Assembly: GCA_041389725.1 (NCBI GenBank)
Contig: JAWKRG010000002.1
Location: forward strand, 310,001 to 374,000
Length of the DNA: 64,000 nucleotides
From: Polyangiaceae bacterium
Lineage (GTDB): Bacteria > Myxococcota_A > Polyangia > Polyangiales > Polyangiaceae
Direction of reading: 5' to 3'
Part shown: positions 9,268-16,784 of the stretch, one piece after another
How the letters are laid out: every line of letters starts with the position of its first letter
Position numbering within the stretch: the first letter of the stretch is position 1
The notes under the pieces: generated by a model
Databases searched by the model: none
Told to the model about the DNA's origin: nothing
What the model saw: the letters and a program-made list of their open reading frames with translations, nothing else
Position numbers and translations under genes: made by a program

Positions 9268-9359
9268 CGGTCTCGGCATTCCCCGCCCGCACCCCGGGAT
9301 CACCCAGAATCTCGTTGACACGGCCCGCCCGGCGGCTACCCTCCCGGCTCCCCGATACC

Positions 9360-9432
<73 letters not shown>

Positions 9433-9475
9433 CTACTTTCGACGAGATCAAGACGACGACCGTCGCACGCATGTA

Positions 9476-10639
9476 TCAAGGGTTCGGCGGGCAAGCCTTC
9501 AACCCGGCGATGTACTCGCGCAGCACCGCGACGCCCGTGGGATCCACGAGCCGAGTTCCCATGGGCGGCATGCGACTCGGCCCCTGACTCTGGATTCGAT
9601 CCATCAGTGCTGAGGCATCCGGATCGCCTGGCTCGATTCGGTTCTTGCCGAACAGAATCCCAAACTGGAGGGGCACGCCGCAAGTGCGGGTCTCCGCCAA
9701 GCTGCGGTCGTAGCGCAGATCCATGTCGAGCTCCGCCGGCACCCAGCCGCCGGGCCGGTGGCAGTGCGCGCAGTTCGCGTGGAGGTAGGCCCGCGCGCGC
9801 CCTTCCGCGCTGGCGCCTGAGTGCGGATCGGGCATGGCTGGAAGATCGGATGCCGGCGTCGTCGTCTCGAGGGCCTCGATGGCAACCAGCGCGTCGATCT
9901 GATTCCCAGAGGCGCCCTCCCACTTCACCTGACGGTTCATCTGCGATGTGGTCGGCCCCAGCACGAACGCTGCACTGGGCGAGTGGCATGCCTCGCAGCT
10001 GCTGCGCGCGGGGAACAGGTGGCTCACGACACCCAGGGGCGTGTCGAAGCTGGCCTCCTTCCAGGCGTCCAGTCGCTTGGCGTCGCTTCCGTCCGGCAGC
10101 CACTCGTAGGAATGGGCCTCCCAGCCGCCTTGGCGCCGCAGCAGTACGCGCGTTTCCACGACCCGGGGTCCGCCCACGTCGTAGGCGAAGTGCTTGAGCA
10201 GCACCGAGCCAACCGGAAAGAGCCAGGTCCCGTCGTCCTCCGCAACGATGCGCTCGCCCGGTGGAAGCACTAGATAGCGCTGCTTGGCGGCCCCGTCCGT
10301 CCAGAGCTGGGACGCCACCGCGAAGGGGATCAGGTCGGCGCCCGGCACCCGCGCGGAAATGTCATCGAAGCAGTCCGCAGCGCTCAGCCACTCGGGCGCC
10401 GCCCCCGGCGACGTGTCGCTGGCGAGCGGTGAGCTGGATTGCAGCGCGGTGGCGAAGCAGCGTTGCTCGCCGGTGCGAGGCCCAAGGACGGGCCCCGATG
10501 CAGAAGGCGATGGCGCGCCGTCGTCACCGCAGCCCAGGCACAGCAGGGCCAAGCCAACTGGCAAGGCCAAATGAAGTCGGTCGTGGACGATCCTCAACGC
10601 GGACAGTCTAGCGCCTCGTCTCGTGCTGCAAAGCTTCAC
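9476..10639 (-). CDS. SO2930/HNE_0200-type diheme c-type cytochrome lipoprotein
   Basis: The 387-residue protein has a signal peptide with lipobox LCLGC and a Ser/Pro spacer. Two haem c motifs lie far apart: CEACH in the middle and CAHCH in the C-terminal third, followed by a block like cytochrome c domains of the HNE_0200 (SO2930) family. Such proteins are predicted periplasmic or outer-membrane electron carriers or oxidases of unknown substrate. The ATG at 10639 gives a somewhat long N-region; a TTG about 40 bases downstream is an alternative start. It stands alone, between the tRNA-Ala and the protease gene on the same strand. Confidence 0.8.
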   Translation of the reverse strand: MKLCSTRRGARLSALRIVHDRLHLALPVGLALLCLGCGDDGAPSPSASGPVLGPRTGEQRCFATALQSSSPLASDTSPGAAPEWLSAADCFDDISARVPGADLIPFAVASQLWTDGAAKQRYLVLPPGERIVAEDDGTWLFPVGSVLLKHFAYDVGGPRVVETRVLLRRQGGWEAHSYEWLPDGSDAKRLDAWKEASFDTPLGVVSHLFPARSSCEACHSPSAAFVLGPTTSQMNRQVKWEGASGNQIDALVAIEALETTTPASDLPAMPDPHSGASAEGRARAYLHANCAHCHRPGGWVPAELDMDLRYDRSLAETRTCGVPLQFGILFGKNRIEPGDPDASALMDRIQSQGPSRMPPMGTRLVDPTGVAVLREYIAGLKACPPNP

Positions 10640-10675
10640 GCACGAAGGGCACCTGTTCTGGACGGAAACGCCGAC

Positions 10676-11881
10676 CTAGTACGAAGCGAGGCGCTTGCGG
10701 CGGCGGAGCGCCACGAGGCCAGCGAGGCCCACGAGCCAGGGAACGGGCCGCACGGGCCCGTCCTCGGAGCTCATGACCACGGCGCAGCCGCCCGCTTCCG
10801 CGTCGGCTTCACCCGACGCGTCCAGGCACACCTTCAAGGACTTGTCACAGGACAGCCCACCGCCACAGGCGTCGTTGCTGGTGCAGGTCGCCGTGCAGAA
10901 ACCTGCGGTGGTATCTCCAGAGGCGAAGCACGCGAAGCCCTCGGGGCAGCCGCGACCGATGCCACAGGCAGTTCCTTGAGGATCCTCCGTGGACTCGCCA
11001 GGCGTCTTGGGTTCGACGGGCGGATTCGGATCATCGCTGACCCCCGATACCCAGAACGGCGGATCGTAGCCGCCGACGTCGGCCGCTTCCTGCGCGACAC
11101 CGATGATGAAATCTCTCCAGGCGTACACCGAACCGTAGGTTGGATTGCTGCAGTTGCCGCCGCCTCGCGACACGACGCCAATGACCTTGCCGTCAGCGTC
11201 CATCGCAGGGCCGCCACTGTCGCCTTGGCACACGCCGGTCTGACCGCCCCACTCCGTCGACTGGACCGAGTACATGAACGGGCAGGTGCTGCCTACGCAC
11301 TGGACCTGCAATCCTTCTCTCATCATGCGGCCCCCCGCATCGAAGCCGGTGCCGCTGGTGTTTCCGTAGCCGATGGCGGTGTACAGCTCACCGGGAGCGA
11401 CCGGAATGTCGATTCTCGGCACGGCCGGCACCACGTCCTTGACGGGCTTCGCCAGAATCACCAAGGCAACGTCGAAGCCGCAGGTGTCGTTGCCGTCGCT
11501 GGGTACGCGGACGTCGCTGCCACGATTCCAGTTCTTGCTGTGCTGCGACATGTTCATGTCGGTGGTGAACATCAGGTTCGTCCCCGGGTAGGGGTCGGCG
11601 AAGCCCGAGTCACCGCACACGACGTGGTCATTGTCGTTCAAGCTGGGCGCCACGCAGTGGCGCGCCGTGAGCACCAGGTTCGGAGCGATGAGGGTGCCGG
11701 TGCACATGCCGCCCCCTTGATCGGTTCCCGCGAACATTCCGAGCACGTTGGTAGAGTCGGGCGCCCACACCCCTCCCGCGATTGGCTGGCGGTTCACCTG
11801 GGTCGGCGCAGACTCCGTCTGCACGCTGCAAGCCAGCCCAGCGAGCCCGAACAGACACATCGCGACCACGGAAGACTTCAT
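10676..11881 (-). CDS. Trypsin-like serine protease with MYXO-CTERM tail
   Basis: The 401-residue secreted protease has an S1 fold with the full triad: His in TARHC, Asp in CGFDVALVIL and Ser in CQGDSGGPAM. A Cys-rich EGF-like or disulphide segment (about residues 290-350) follows. The last 40 residues form a MYXO-CTERM tail: a GGC motif, a short spacer, a hydrophobic helix and RRRKR. In Myxococcota this tail is cut and the Cys is lipidated for surface display. The N-terminus also carries a lipobox-like LAGLAC. A propeptide ending near IAGG is expected by analogy to trypsins. It has an AGGAG ribosome site 8 bases before the ATG, and a possible leader peptide upstream. Confidence 0.9.
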   Translation of the reverse strand: MKSSVVAMCLFGLAGLACSVQTESAPTQVNRQPIAGGVWAPDSTNVLGMFAGTDQGGGMCTGTLIAPNLVLTARHCVAPSLNDNDHVVCGDSGFADPYPGTNLMFTTDMNMSQHSKNWNRGSDVRVPSDGNDTCGFDVALVILAKPVKDVVPAVPRIDIPVAPGELYTAIGYGNTSGTGFDAGGRMMREGLQVQCVGSTCPFMYSVQSTEWGGQTGVCQGDSGGPAMDADGKVIGVVSRGGGNCSNPTYGSVYAWRDFIIGVAQEAADVGGYDPPFWVSGVSDDPNPPVEPKTPGESTEDPQGTACGIGRGCPEGFACFASGDTTAGFCTATCTSNDACGGGLSCDKSLKVCLDASGEADAEAGGCAVVMSSEDGPVRPVPWLVGLAGLVALRRRKRLASY

Positions 11882-11901
11882 CTCGGCACTCCTCGCAGCA
11901 T
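11878..11901 (-). CDS. Possible seven-residue leader peptide before the protease gene
   Basis: The sequence AGGAGTGCCGAGA occurs twice upstream of the protease (at 11881-11893 and 11905-11917 on the plus strand as its complement). Each copy supplies an AGGAG ribosome site followed by an ATG. The first ATG (11901) opens a frame encoding MLRGVPR, whose TGA overlaps the protease ATG (ATGA). This looks like a coupled mini-ORF. It may equally be a chance by-product of a 24-bp duplication of the ribosome site. Confidence 0.3.
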   Translation of the reverse strand: MLRGVPR

Positions 11902-12074
11902 GGGTCTCGGCACTCCTTCGCGGGAACGTTCGCGCGGTCAGGCCCCGGACCCGAGCGAGGTTTTAGCCGAGGGTTCTGTCCGCCTCCAGCGGCTTTTCCG
12001 GGCCTGGCGCTGGTTTTCGTACAGGTTGCCTGAAACCGTTGGCGTCACGGTGTAAAATTCCGCGGGAGCTGAAC

Positions 12075-12842
12075 GTGACGACTTTCCACTTGAGCCAACC
12101 TGTCGACGCCGACCCCGCGCTGGTGTGGAGCGCACTCTCGCAGCCGCGGGGCCTGGCAGCTTGGCAAGCGGATCGCGTGGAGGGCAGCGTGGAGCCGGGC
12201 GCTCGGCTTGCACTCAGCTGGCCCAGCCTCGGCGTTGCAGTCGAGGTGAGCGTGACGGAATGGATCCCTCAGCGCCGGCTCGTCCTCGCCTGGGATACGC
12301 ATAGGGTCACTTTCGAGGTCGACCCGGGAGGTGTGCACCTCACGTGCGCGGGCATCACGAACCAGGACGAGCTAGAGGGCACCGGCAGCGCTTGGGCGCT
12401 TTCGCTCGCTACGCTGGCACACTACTGCGAGCACCACGCGGAACGAGAACGTTCGGTCTGTTGGCTATCGGGAATCGCGCGCGCCGAACCCGAGTTGATC
12501 CACACCTACTTCACGGAAGTGTGGGCACAGCGGCATTGGCTCGGGGAAGGCTCTGGCTTCGGCGCTGTCGGAAGCGCGGTCAGCATCCAGCTGACACCTG
12601 AGCGCGCGCTCTCTGGACGTGTACTGGCGCACACCGCAGGCCGAGATCTGCTCGTGTCCTGGGAAGAAGACGGTGAGTCGGTGCTCGCGTTCCGCAGCCT
12701 GCCAAGCCCGCTTGGCAGCGAGCGCATGGTGATGCTGAGCTGGTCCCGCTGGAATCCCGGAGCGCCCCCCGACGGCCACTTTTCGGCGCTGCAGGCAGCG
12801 CACCGGCGGCTGCTCAAGGCGCTGCAGCCGGGGGCGGCGTAG
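12075..12842 (+). CDS. Tandem SRPBCC (START/Bet v1-like, AHSA1-type) domain protein
   Basis: The protein is 255 residues from a GTG at 12075, chosen because GGGAG precedes it at the right distance. A TTG 36 bases upstream lacks this. Two SRPBCC-like halves are visible: residues about 4-135 start with a PVDADPALVWSALSQP helix-entry pattern and WxADxxEGxxxPG, and residues about 140-250 repeat the layout in diverged form. These helix-grip folds bind hydrophobic ligands or Hsp90 partners; no ligand is predictable. The second half lacks the usual entry motif, so it may be non-binding. The 3' end overlaps the convergent SUMF1-like gene by 29 bases. Confidence 0.8.
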   Translation: MTTFHLSQPVDADPALVWSALSQPRGLAAWQADRVEGSVEPGARLALSWPSLGVAVEVSVTEWIPQRRLVLAWDTHRVTFEVDPGGVHLTCAGITNQDELEGTGSAWALSLATLAHYCEHHAERERSVCWLSGIARAEPELIHTYFTEVWAQRHWLGEGSGFGAVGSAVSIQLTPERALSGRVLAHTAGRDLLVSWEEDGESVLAFRSLPSPLGSERMVMLSWSRWNPGAPPDGHFSALQAAHRRLLKALQPGAA

Positions 12843-13683
12843 CATCGCGGCAACAACGCGTACCCAAGCTGTAGTCGTAGTAGCCCGGAGCATGCGACGC
12901 GATCTTCGCTTCGCAGCCTTGGCTGGTGGAACGAGCGTAGAAGCCCCCGACGAATACGCCCTTGGGATCGGCGATCCACTCGTCGAGGTTGCCGACCATG
13001 TCGAAGACGGCGTCGTCCTGCCATCGCGTGCGACACTCGCTGAGCGCGCCCGTGACCCGCAAGAGCGGCCCGACGCCGCCCTCGACGACCAAGTTCAGGC
13101 GAGGGTCCGTGTGACCCAACGACGCCTGCCCGTGAAGCACCGCAGCCGGGTGCAAGGAACGAAACACGTTGCAGCGGTTGGCTTCGTAGTTGGCGCCATA
13201 GCCGTACTTCGTGCTCCCCGGGCCGCGGCACGCGCGTGTCCACTCAGCCTCCGAACACAACCGCTTGCCAGCGTTGTCGCAGGCATTCGCCGCGTCGTAG
13301 TAGCTCAGATAGCCATTGGGAATCACTCCAGCACGGGACTGCGCCATGAAGCGCACCGCGCCCTTTCGCTGCAAACGGGGGATTGGGGGCAGCGGCATGA
13401 GCCGCGCGTCGTCGCTGCCGACGAGACGGCGCTCGACCTGCCAAACGGCGTGAATGCGCGTCAGCTTCGAGAACCCCGGTGGGTAGTAGGGAGAGAGCGA
13501 CGAAAGACTTGCGCGCTCCACCAGCGAAGCTTCGAAGCGGTCGATGCAATAGTCGTCGACGCGCACCATGTCGTCGGGGCAATCCCGCGCCGCCAGAACG
13601 TTGGTCGCGAACAGCTGAAGGCCGAGAAGCAGTGCGCCATGGCGAAAGCCTTGCGCGAGTTTGCGTGGAGTGGTCGGCACCAT
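12814..13683 (-). CDS. Secreted formylglycine-generating-enzyme (SUMF1/FGE) fold protein
   Basis: The 289-residue protein has a signal peptide (hydrophobic residues about 15-30, cleavage after VLA) and an FGE-like fold. Typical marks are CPDDMVRVDDYCIDRFEAS near the start, GKRLCSEAEWTRACRGP in the middle, and GNLDEWIADPKGVFVGG then the Arg-Cys-Cys end. These resemble the FGE/SUMF domain, but the two catalytic Cys positions of true FGE are not clearly aligned. It is therefore more likely a binding or regulatory member of the family, as is common in myxobacteria. It is divergent from pcm with a 42-base gap and convergent on the SRPBCC gene. Confidence 0.8.
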   Translation of the reverse strand: MVPTTPRKLAQGFRHGALLLGLQLFATNVLAARDCPDDMVRVDDYCIDRFEASLVERASLSSLSPYYPPGFSKLTRIHAVWQVERRLVGSDDARLMPLPPIPRLQRKGAVRFMAQSRAGVIPNGYLSYYDAANACDNAGKRLCSEAEWTRACRGPGSTKYGYGANYEANRCNVFRSLHPAAVLHGQASLGHTDPRLNLVVEGGVGPLLRVTGALSECRTRWQDDAVFDMVGNLDEWIADPKGVFVGGFYARSTSQGCEAKIASHAPGYYDYSLGTRCCRDATPPPAAAP

Positions 13684-13725
13684 GCTCTACCTTGCGGCGG
13701 GTCCTTCGCAGACGCAGCTTGAGGC

Positions 13726-14367
13726 GTGGTGAGCGTCAGACACTTCACCGAACAGCGAGCGGCCCTCGCGCAGCAGTTGCTGCGGCGTGGGCACGAGCCC
13801 AGAGTCGCGAGCGCCTTCGCTCGGGTGCCTCGCCATCGATTCGTTCCCGCGCTGCAGCTCGACTACGCCTACGAAGACCGAGCCCTGCCCATCGGCGAAG
13901 GGCAGACGATCAGTCAGCCGTCCATGATTGCGCTCATGCTCGACGCGCTGGATCTGCAGCCTGAGGATCGAGTACTCGAAGTGGGAGCGGGTTCGGGCTA
14001 CGCCGCAGCGCTCCTGGGGCAGCTGTGCGCCGAAGTCTACGCGGTGGAGCTCTCGCCGACATTGGCGGCCGCAGCACGCGAGCTGCTGGCGGAGCTGGGC
14101 GCGGACAACGTCCACCTCTCGTGCGGGGACGGCACGGCGGGATTGCCCGAGCGAGCGCCCTTCGATGCGATCTTGGTGTCCGCGGCGCCATTGCGGGTCC
14201 CGCCGGCGCTGCTGGAGCAGCTCCAGATCGGTGGACGCATCGCGATCCCCGTCGGAGATCGCTATCAGCAGGTGCTGCGCGTGGGGACCCGGGGCAGAGC
14301 GGGCATGCGCTGGGTCGATGGCGTTCCGTGCATGTTCGTCCCGCTGCTTCACCCGCACGCCCCCTGA
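13726..14367 (+). CDS. pcm: Protein-L-isoaspartate O-methyltransferase
   Basis: The enzyme methylates isoaspartyl residues so that aged proteins can be repaired. The 213-residue protein has the family's N-terminal helix, the conserved PIGEGQTISQP motif for substrate and the SAM motif VLEVGAGSGYAAALL, and an acidic post-I residue (YAVE). Length matches the roughly 210-residue family. It starts with GTG (13726), with GAGG a few bases before it. No surE or rpoS neighbours it, unlike in gammaproteobacteria. The gene stands alone between a divergent SUMF1-like gene and the convergent YqgE gene. Confidence 0.93.
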   Translation: MVSVRHFTEQRAALAQQLLRRGHEPRVASAFARVPRHRFVPALQLDYAYEDRALPIGEGQTISQPSMIALMLDALDLQPEDRVLEVGAGSGYAAALLGQLCAEVYAVELSPTLAAAARELLAELGADNVHLSCGDGTAGLPERAPFDAILVSAAPLRVPPALLEQLQIGGRIAIPVGDRYQQVLRVGTRGRAGMRWVDGVPCMFVPLLHPHAP

Positions 14368-14446
14368 GCTCGAGGCGGACCCGCCCGGATTTCGGTGGAA
14401 GCTGCGAGGCGGCGAAACCAGCACGGAAAGAACGCTCGAGTCGAGG

Positions 14447-15031
14447 CTAGGCCGAACCCACGGTGCGCGAAGTGAACGCGATCGGCGCCAGGCCGACACG
14501 CTCGTAGGCCTTCGTCCAGGCCTCGCCGGCGGGTACGTCGAAAACCAAGTCCGCATGCACGTCCGTCGGCAGCCAGGCGCCCTGCTTGATCTCGTTCTCC
14601 AACTGAGCTGGCGCCCAGCCAGCGTAGCCGACGTAGCCGATGACCCTCTCGGGCACGACCCCCTCCGCCATCAGCTCCAACACTCGACGCGACGCCGTCG
14701 CCACGATGCCTTGCCCGATGTCGAACTGCCCCTCCACGCCGGACAGCTTGTCGTGGTTGCGGTACACCAACCAGACTTGTTCCGGTGACACGGGTCCGCC
14801 CACCCGCACTACCCCGGGAACGTCCAAGGGCTGGTCGGTGACATCTGCGCGCACCAAGAGTTCCGGCACGGTCATCACGTCCTTGCCGTTGACAATCCAC
14901 CCGAACGCCCCTTCGGGGCCATGCGCTGCCAAGAGCACCACAGAACGATCGAAGTTGGGATCCCCGAGCGGAGGCGCCGCAACCAGGAGTCCGGGAGCGA
15001 GGGACGACAGCACTGAGGACGAGACTAGCAC
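14447..15031 (-). CDS. YqgE/AlgH family protein
   Basis: This is a conserved UPF0301 protein of unknown biochemical role; in Pseudomonas AlgH was linked to alginate regulation. The start is taken as GTG at 15031, giving about 194 residues, the normal family length. In-frame sequence further upstream is Arg-rich and overlaps the MEMO gene. Family marks are APGLLVAAPPLGDPNFDRSV, the conserved HGPEGAFGWIVNG segment, and VGYAGWAPAQLENEI near residue 135. It lies five bases downstream of the MEMO-family stop, so the two are probably cotranscribed. Confidence 0.88.
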   Translation of the reverse strand: MLVSSSVLSSLAPGLLVAAPPLGDPNFDRSVVLLAAHGPEGAFGWIVNGKDVMTVPELLVRADVTDQPLDVPGVVRVGGPVSPEQVWLVYRNHDKLSGVEGQFDIGQGIVATASRRVLELMAEGVVPERVIGYVGYAGWAPAQLENEIKQGAWLPTDVHADLVFDVPAGEAWTKAYERVGLAPIAFTSRTVGSA

Positions 15032-15036
15032 AGGTG

Positions 15037-15840
15037 TCAGGACACCACGACGCCTGCGTAGCCGACGACCGCATCGTAGTCGCCGGAGACGTCCCCGGAG
15101 TTTGCATAACGCACGAGGCGTGCGCTCTTTGCTCCGCGCGCGACGGCCGTCGTCAAAGCGACCGTGGCGGGAATGAAGCCGCACATCGAGATCTCGTGCT
15201 CGACGACGACCCGGTAGAGTCCCTCGGGGTCGAGGGCCAGCACGCGGTCCAGCGCGATGGCGTCGAGGTGGCGCGCGCGCTCGGCGGGCAAGTAGTGAGA
15301 CATGTCCGTGCTGGCGACGACCAGCGTCGGACTGCCGAAGGCGTCGAGGGCTCGAGCCATGTTCCTGCCCAGCTCCAGACAGTCATCGAGGCTGGCGCGG
15401 CCGAGCACGATCGGCACGATCTCCAGCGCGGGTTGTCGCGCGAGCAAAAGTGGGAGTTGCACTTCGATGGCGTGCTCGCGCAGGTGAGCTCGTTCATCTT
15501 GGTCCAACCCACACTCGTCGCCGAGCACCCGTGCCAGCCGCCGGGCGACCGGCACGACCGCACCGGGGATCTGAAAGCCATCGCCAGCAAACAGCGCTCG
15601 CGACGATCCAAGCCCGGTGTGGTTGGGACACAGCACCACCACGTGCTTCGGCACGACCACTCGAGCGTAGGTCTCCGCCGCCACCGCGCCCGAGTAGACC
15701 CACCCGGCATGCGGCGCCAGCACCGCGAGGCCGCGCGAGGCGACCGCCGATTCGGGAGCAAGGCGCTCCACCGCAGCGCGCAAAGACGCTGCGTCTCCAG
15801 GGTAAAAACGCCCGGCAACGGCGGCAGGTCGCAGCTGCAT
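15037..15840 (-). CDS. MEMO-family protein (AmmeMemoRadiSam system protein B)
   Basis: The 267-residue protein starts with RPAAVAGRFYPGD and has the family motifs LAPHAGWVYSG, VLCPNHTGLG, EHAIEVQLPLL and STDMSHYLP. These are shared by bacterial, archaeal and human MEMO1 proteins, which resemble non-haem-iron dioxygenases and bind metal through His residues. In many bacteria protein B is encoded beside AMMECR1 (A) and a radical-SAM protein. Neither partner is next to it here; the neighbour is YqgE. Function is unresolved in bacteria. Start and length agree with the family. Confidence 0.9.
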   Translation of the reverse strand: MQLRPAAVAGRFYPGDAASLRAAVERLAPESAVASRGLAVLAPHAGWVYSGAVAAETYARVVVPKHVVVLCPNHTGLGSSRALFAGDGFQIPGAVVPVARRLARVLGDECGLDQDERAHLREHAIEVQLPLLLARQPALEIVPIVLGRASLDDCLELGRNMARALDAFGSPTLVVASTDMSHYLPAERARHLDAIALDRVLALDPEGLYRVVVEHEISMCGFIPATVALTTAVARGAKSARLVRYANSGDVSGDYDAVVGYAGVVVS

Positions 15841-15944
15841 GACTCGCCCAATCTAGTGCCGCGACGCACGACTGGCAATTCATCACCCATCAGGGTGAAG
15901 CTGCCGATTTGATTGTGTGGCCGACCGCGTTAGAGTCCGGCCCA

Positions 15945-16781
15945 ATGCGGGTCACGTTCTACGGCGTGCGGGGTTCAGTGCCAGCCCCGGGACCGAGCAC
16001 GGTGCGCTACGGCGGCAATACTTCCTGCGTGAGCGTGGAACTGTCGGATGGCGGCCGTCTGATCCTCGATGCGGGTACCGGCATTCGCACTCTCGGCAAC
16101 GACCTGTTGAAAGCCGGCGGCGCCGTCCGTACGAGCTTGCTGCTCTCTCACACCCACTGGGACCACGTGCTCGGGCTGCCGTTCTTCGGCCCCTTGTGGA
16201 AGAAGGACACCGAGCTGCACATCTATCCCCTGATCAGCGAGGCTCAGGAACGCTTTCAACGGACCATCTTCGACGACATTCATTTTCCCGTCAGCGCCCA
16301 GGACATCCCGGCCAACGTGAGCTTCGAACGACCAGATGCCGAGTGCTGGAACATCGGCGCCGCGAAGGTGACACGCATCGCGTTGAATCACCCCGGAGGG
16401 TCCCAGGGCTTTCGCATCGAGGACGCGGACGGAACCAAGCTCGCCTACCTCACGGACAACGAACTCGCCGCAGATCCCAACGACAGCGCGCTGCAAGCGC
16501 TGGCACGCTTCTCCGACGACGTGGACTTGCTGATCCACGATTCCCAATACTTGACCCATGACATGCCGGCCAAGAGCGGCTGGGGACACTCGGTGGTAGA
16601 TGACGTGTTGCGCCTCGGGAAGCTGGCTGAACCCAAGCGCCTCGCCCTTTTTCACCATGACCCGGACCGCCGCGACGACGAACTTGACGCCATTGGCACG
16701 CGGGCAGCAGCTTGGCTGAAGGACAACGCCGCCATGACGCAGGTCGTCGTCGCCTGCGAAGGCCTGAGCTTCGACTTGTGA
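15945..16781 (+). CDS. Metallo-beta-lactamase-fold hydrolase
   Basis: The 278-residue protein carries the metal-binding signature HTHWDHVLGLPFF (HxHxDH), an earlier GVRGSVPAP and YGGNTSCVSVE N-terminus, a later HPGGSQGFRI (third His ligand), YLTDNE, and H in HHDPDRRDD. These match the MBL-fold class related to RNase Z and cyclic-nucleotide phosphodiesterases. The substrate is unknown. The ATG at 15945 is used; an in-frame start at 15909 would add twelve residues. A TAGAGT -10-like element ends 8 bases before the ATG, with little room for a leader. It is convergent with the TonB-dependent receptor gene, separated by three bases. Confidence 0.88.
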   Translation: MRVTFYGVRGSVPAPGPSTVRYGGNTSCVSVELSDGGRLILDAGTGIRTLGNDLLKAGGAVRTSLLLSHTHWDHVLGLPFFGPLWKKDTELHIYPLISEAQERFQRTIFDDIHFPVSAQDIPANVSFERPDAECWNIGAAKVTRIALNHPGGSQGFRIEDADGTKLAYLTDNELAADPNDSALQALARFSDDVDLLIHDSQYLTHDMPAKSGWGHSVVDDVLRLGKLAEPKRLALFHHDPDRRDDELDAIGTRAAAWLKDNAAMTQVVVACEGLSFDL

Positions 16782-16784
16782 GCG

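Noticed and set aside
9130..9359. CIRCE heat-shock operator before dnaK
   Set aside because: No TTAGCACTC-N9-GAGTGCTAA-like sequence is present; only a short inverted repeat is seen.
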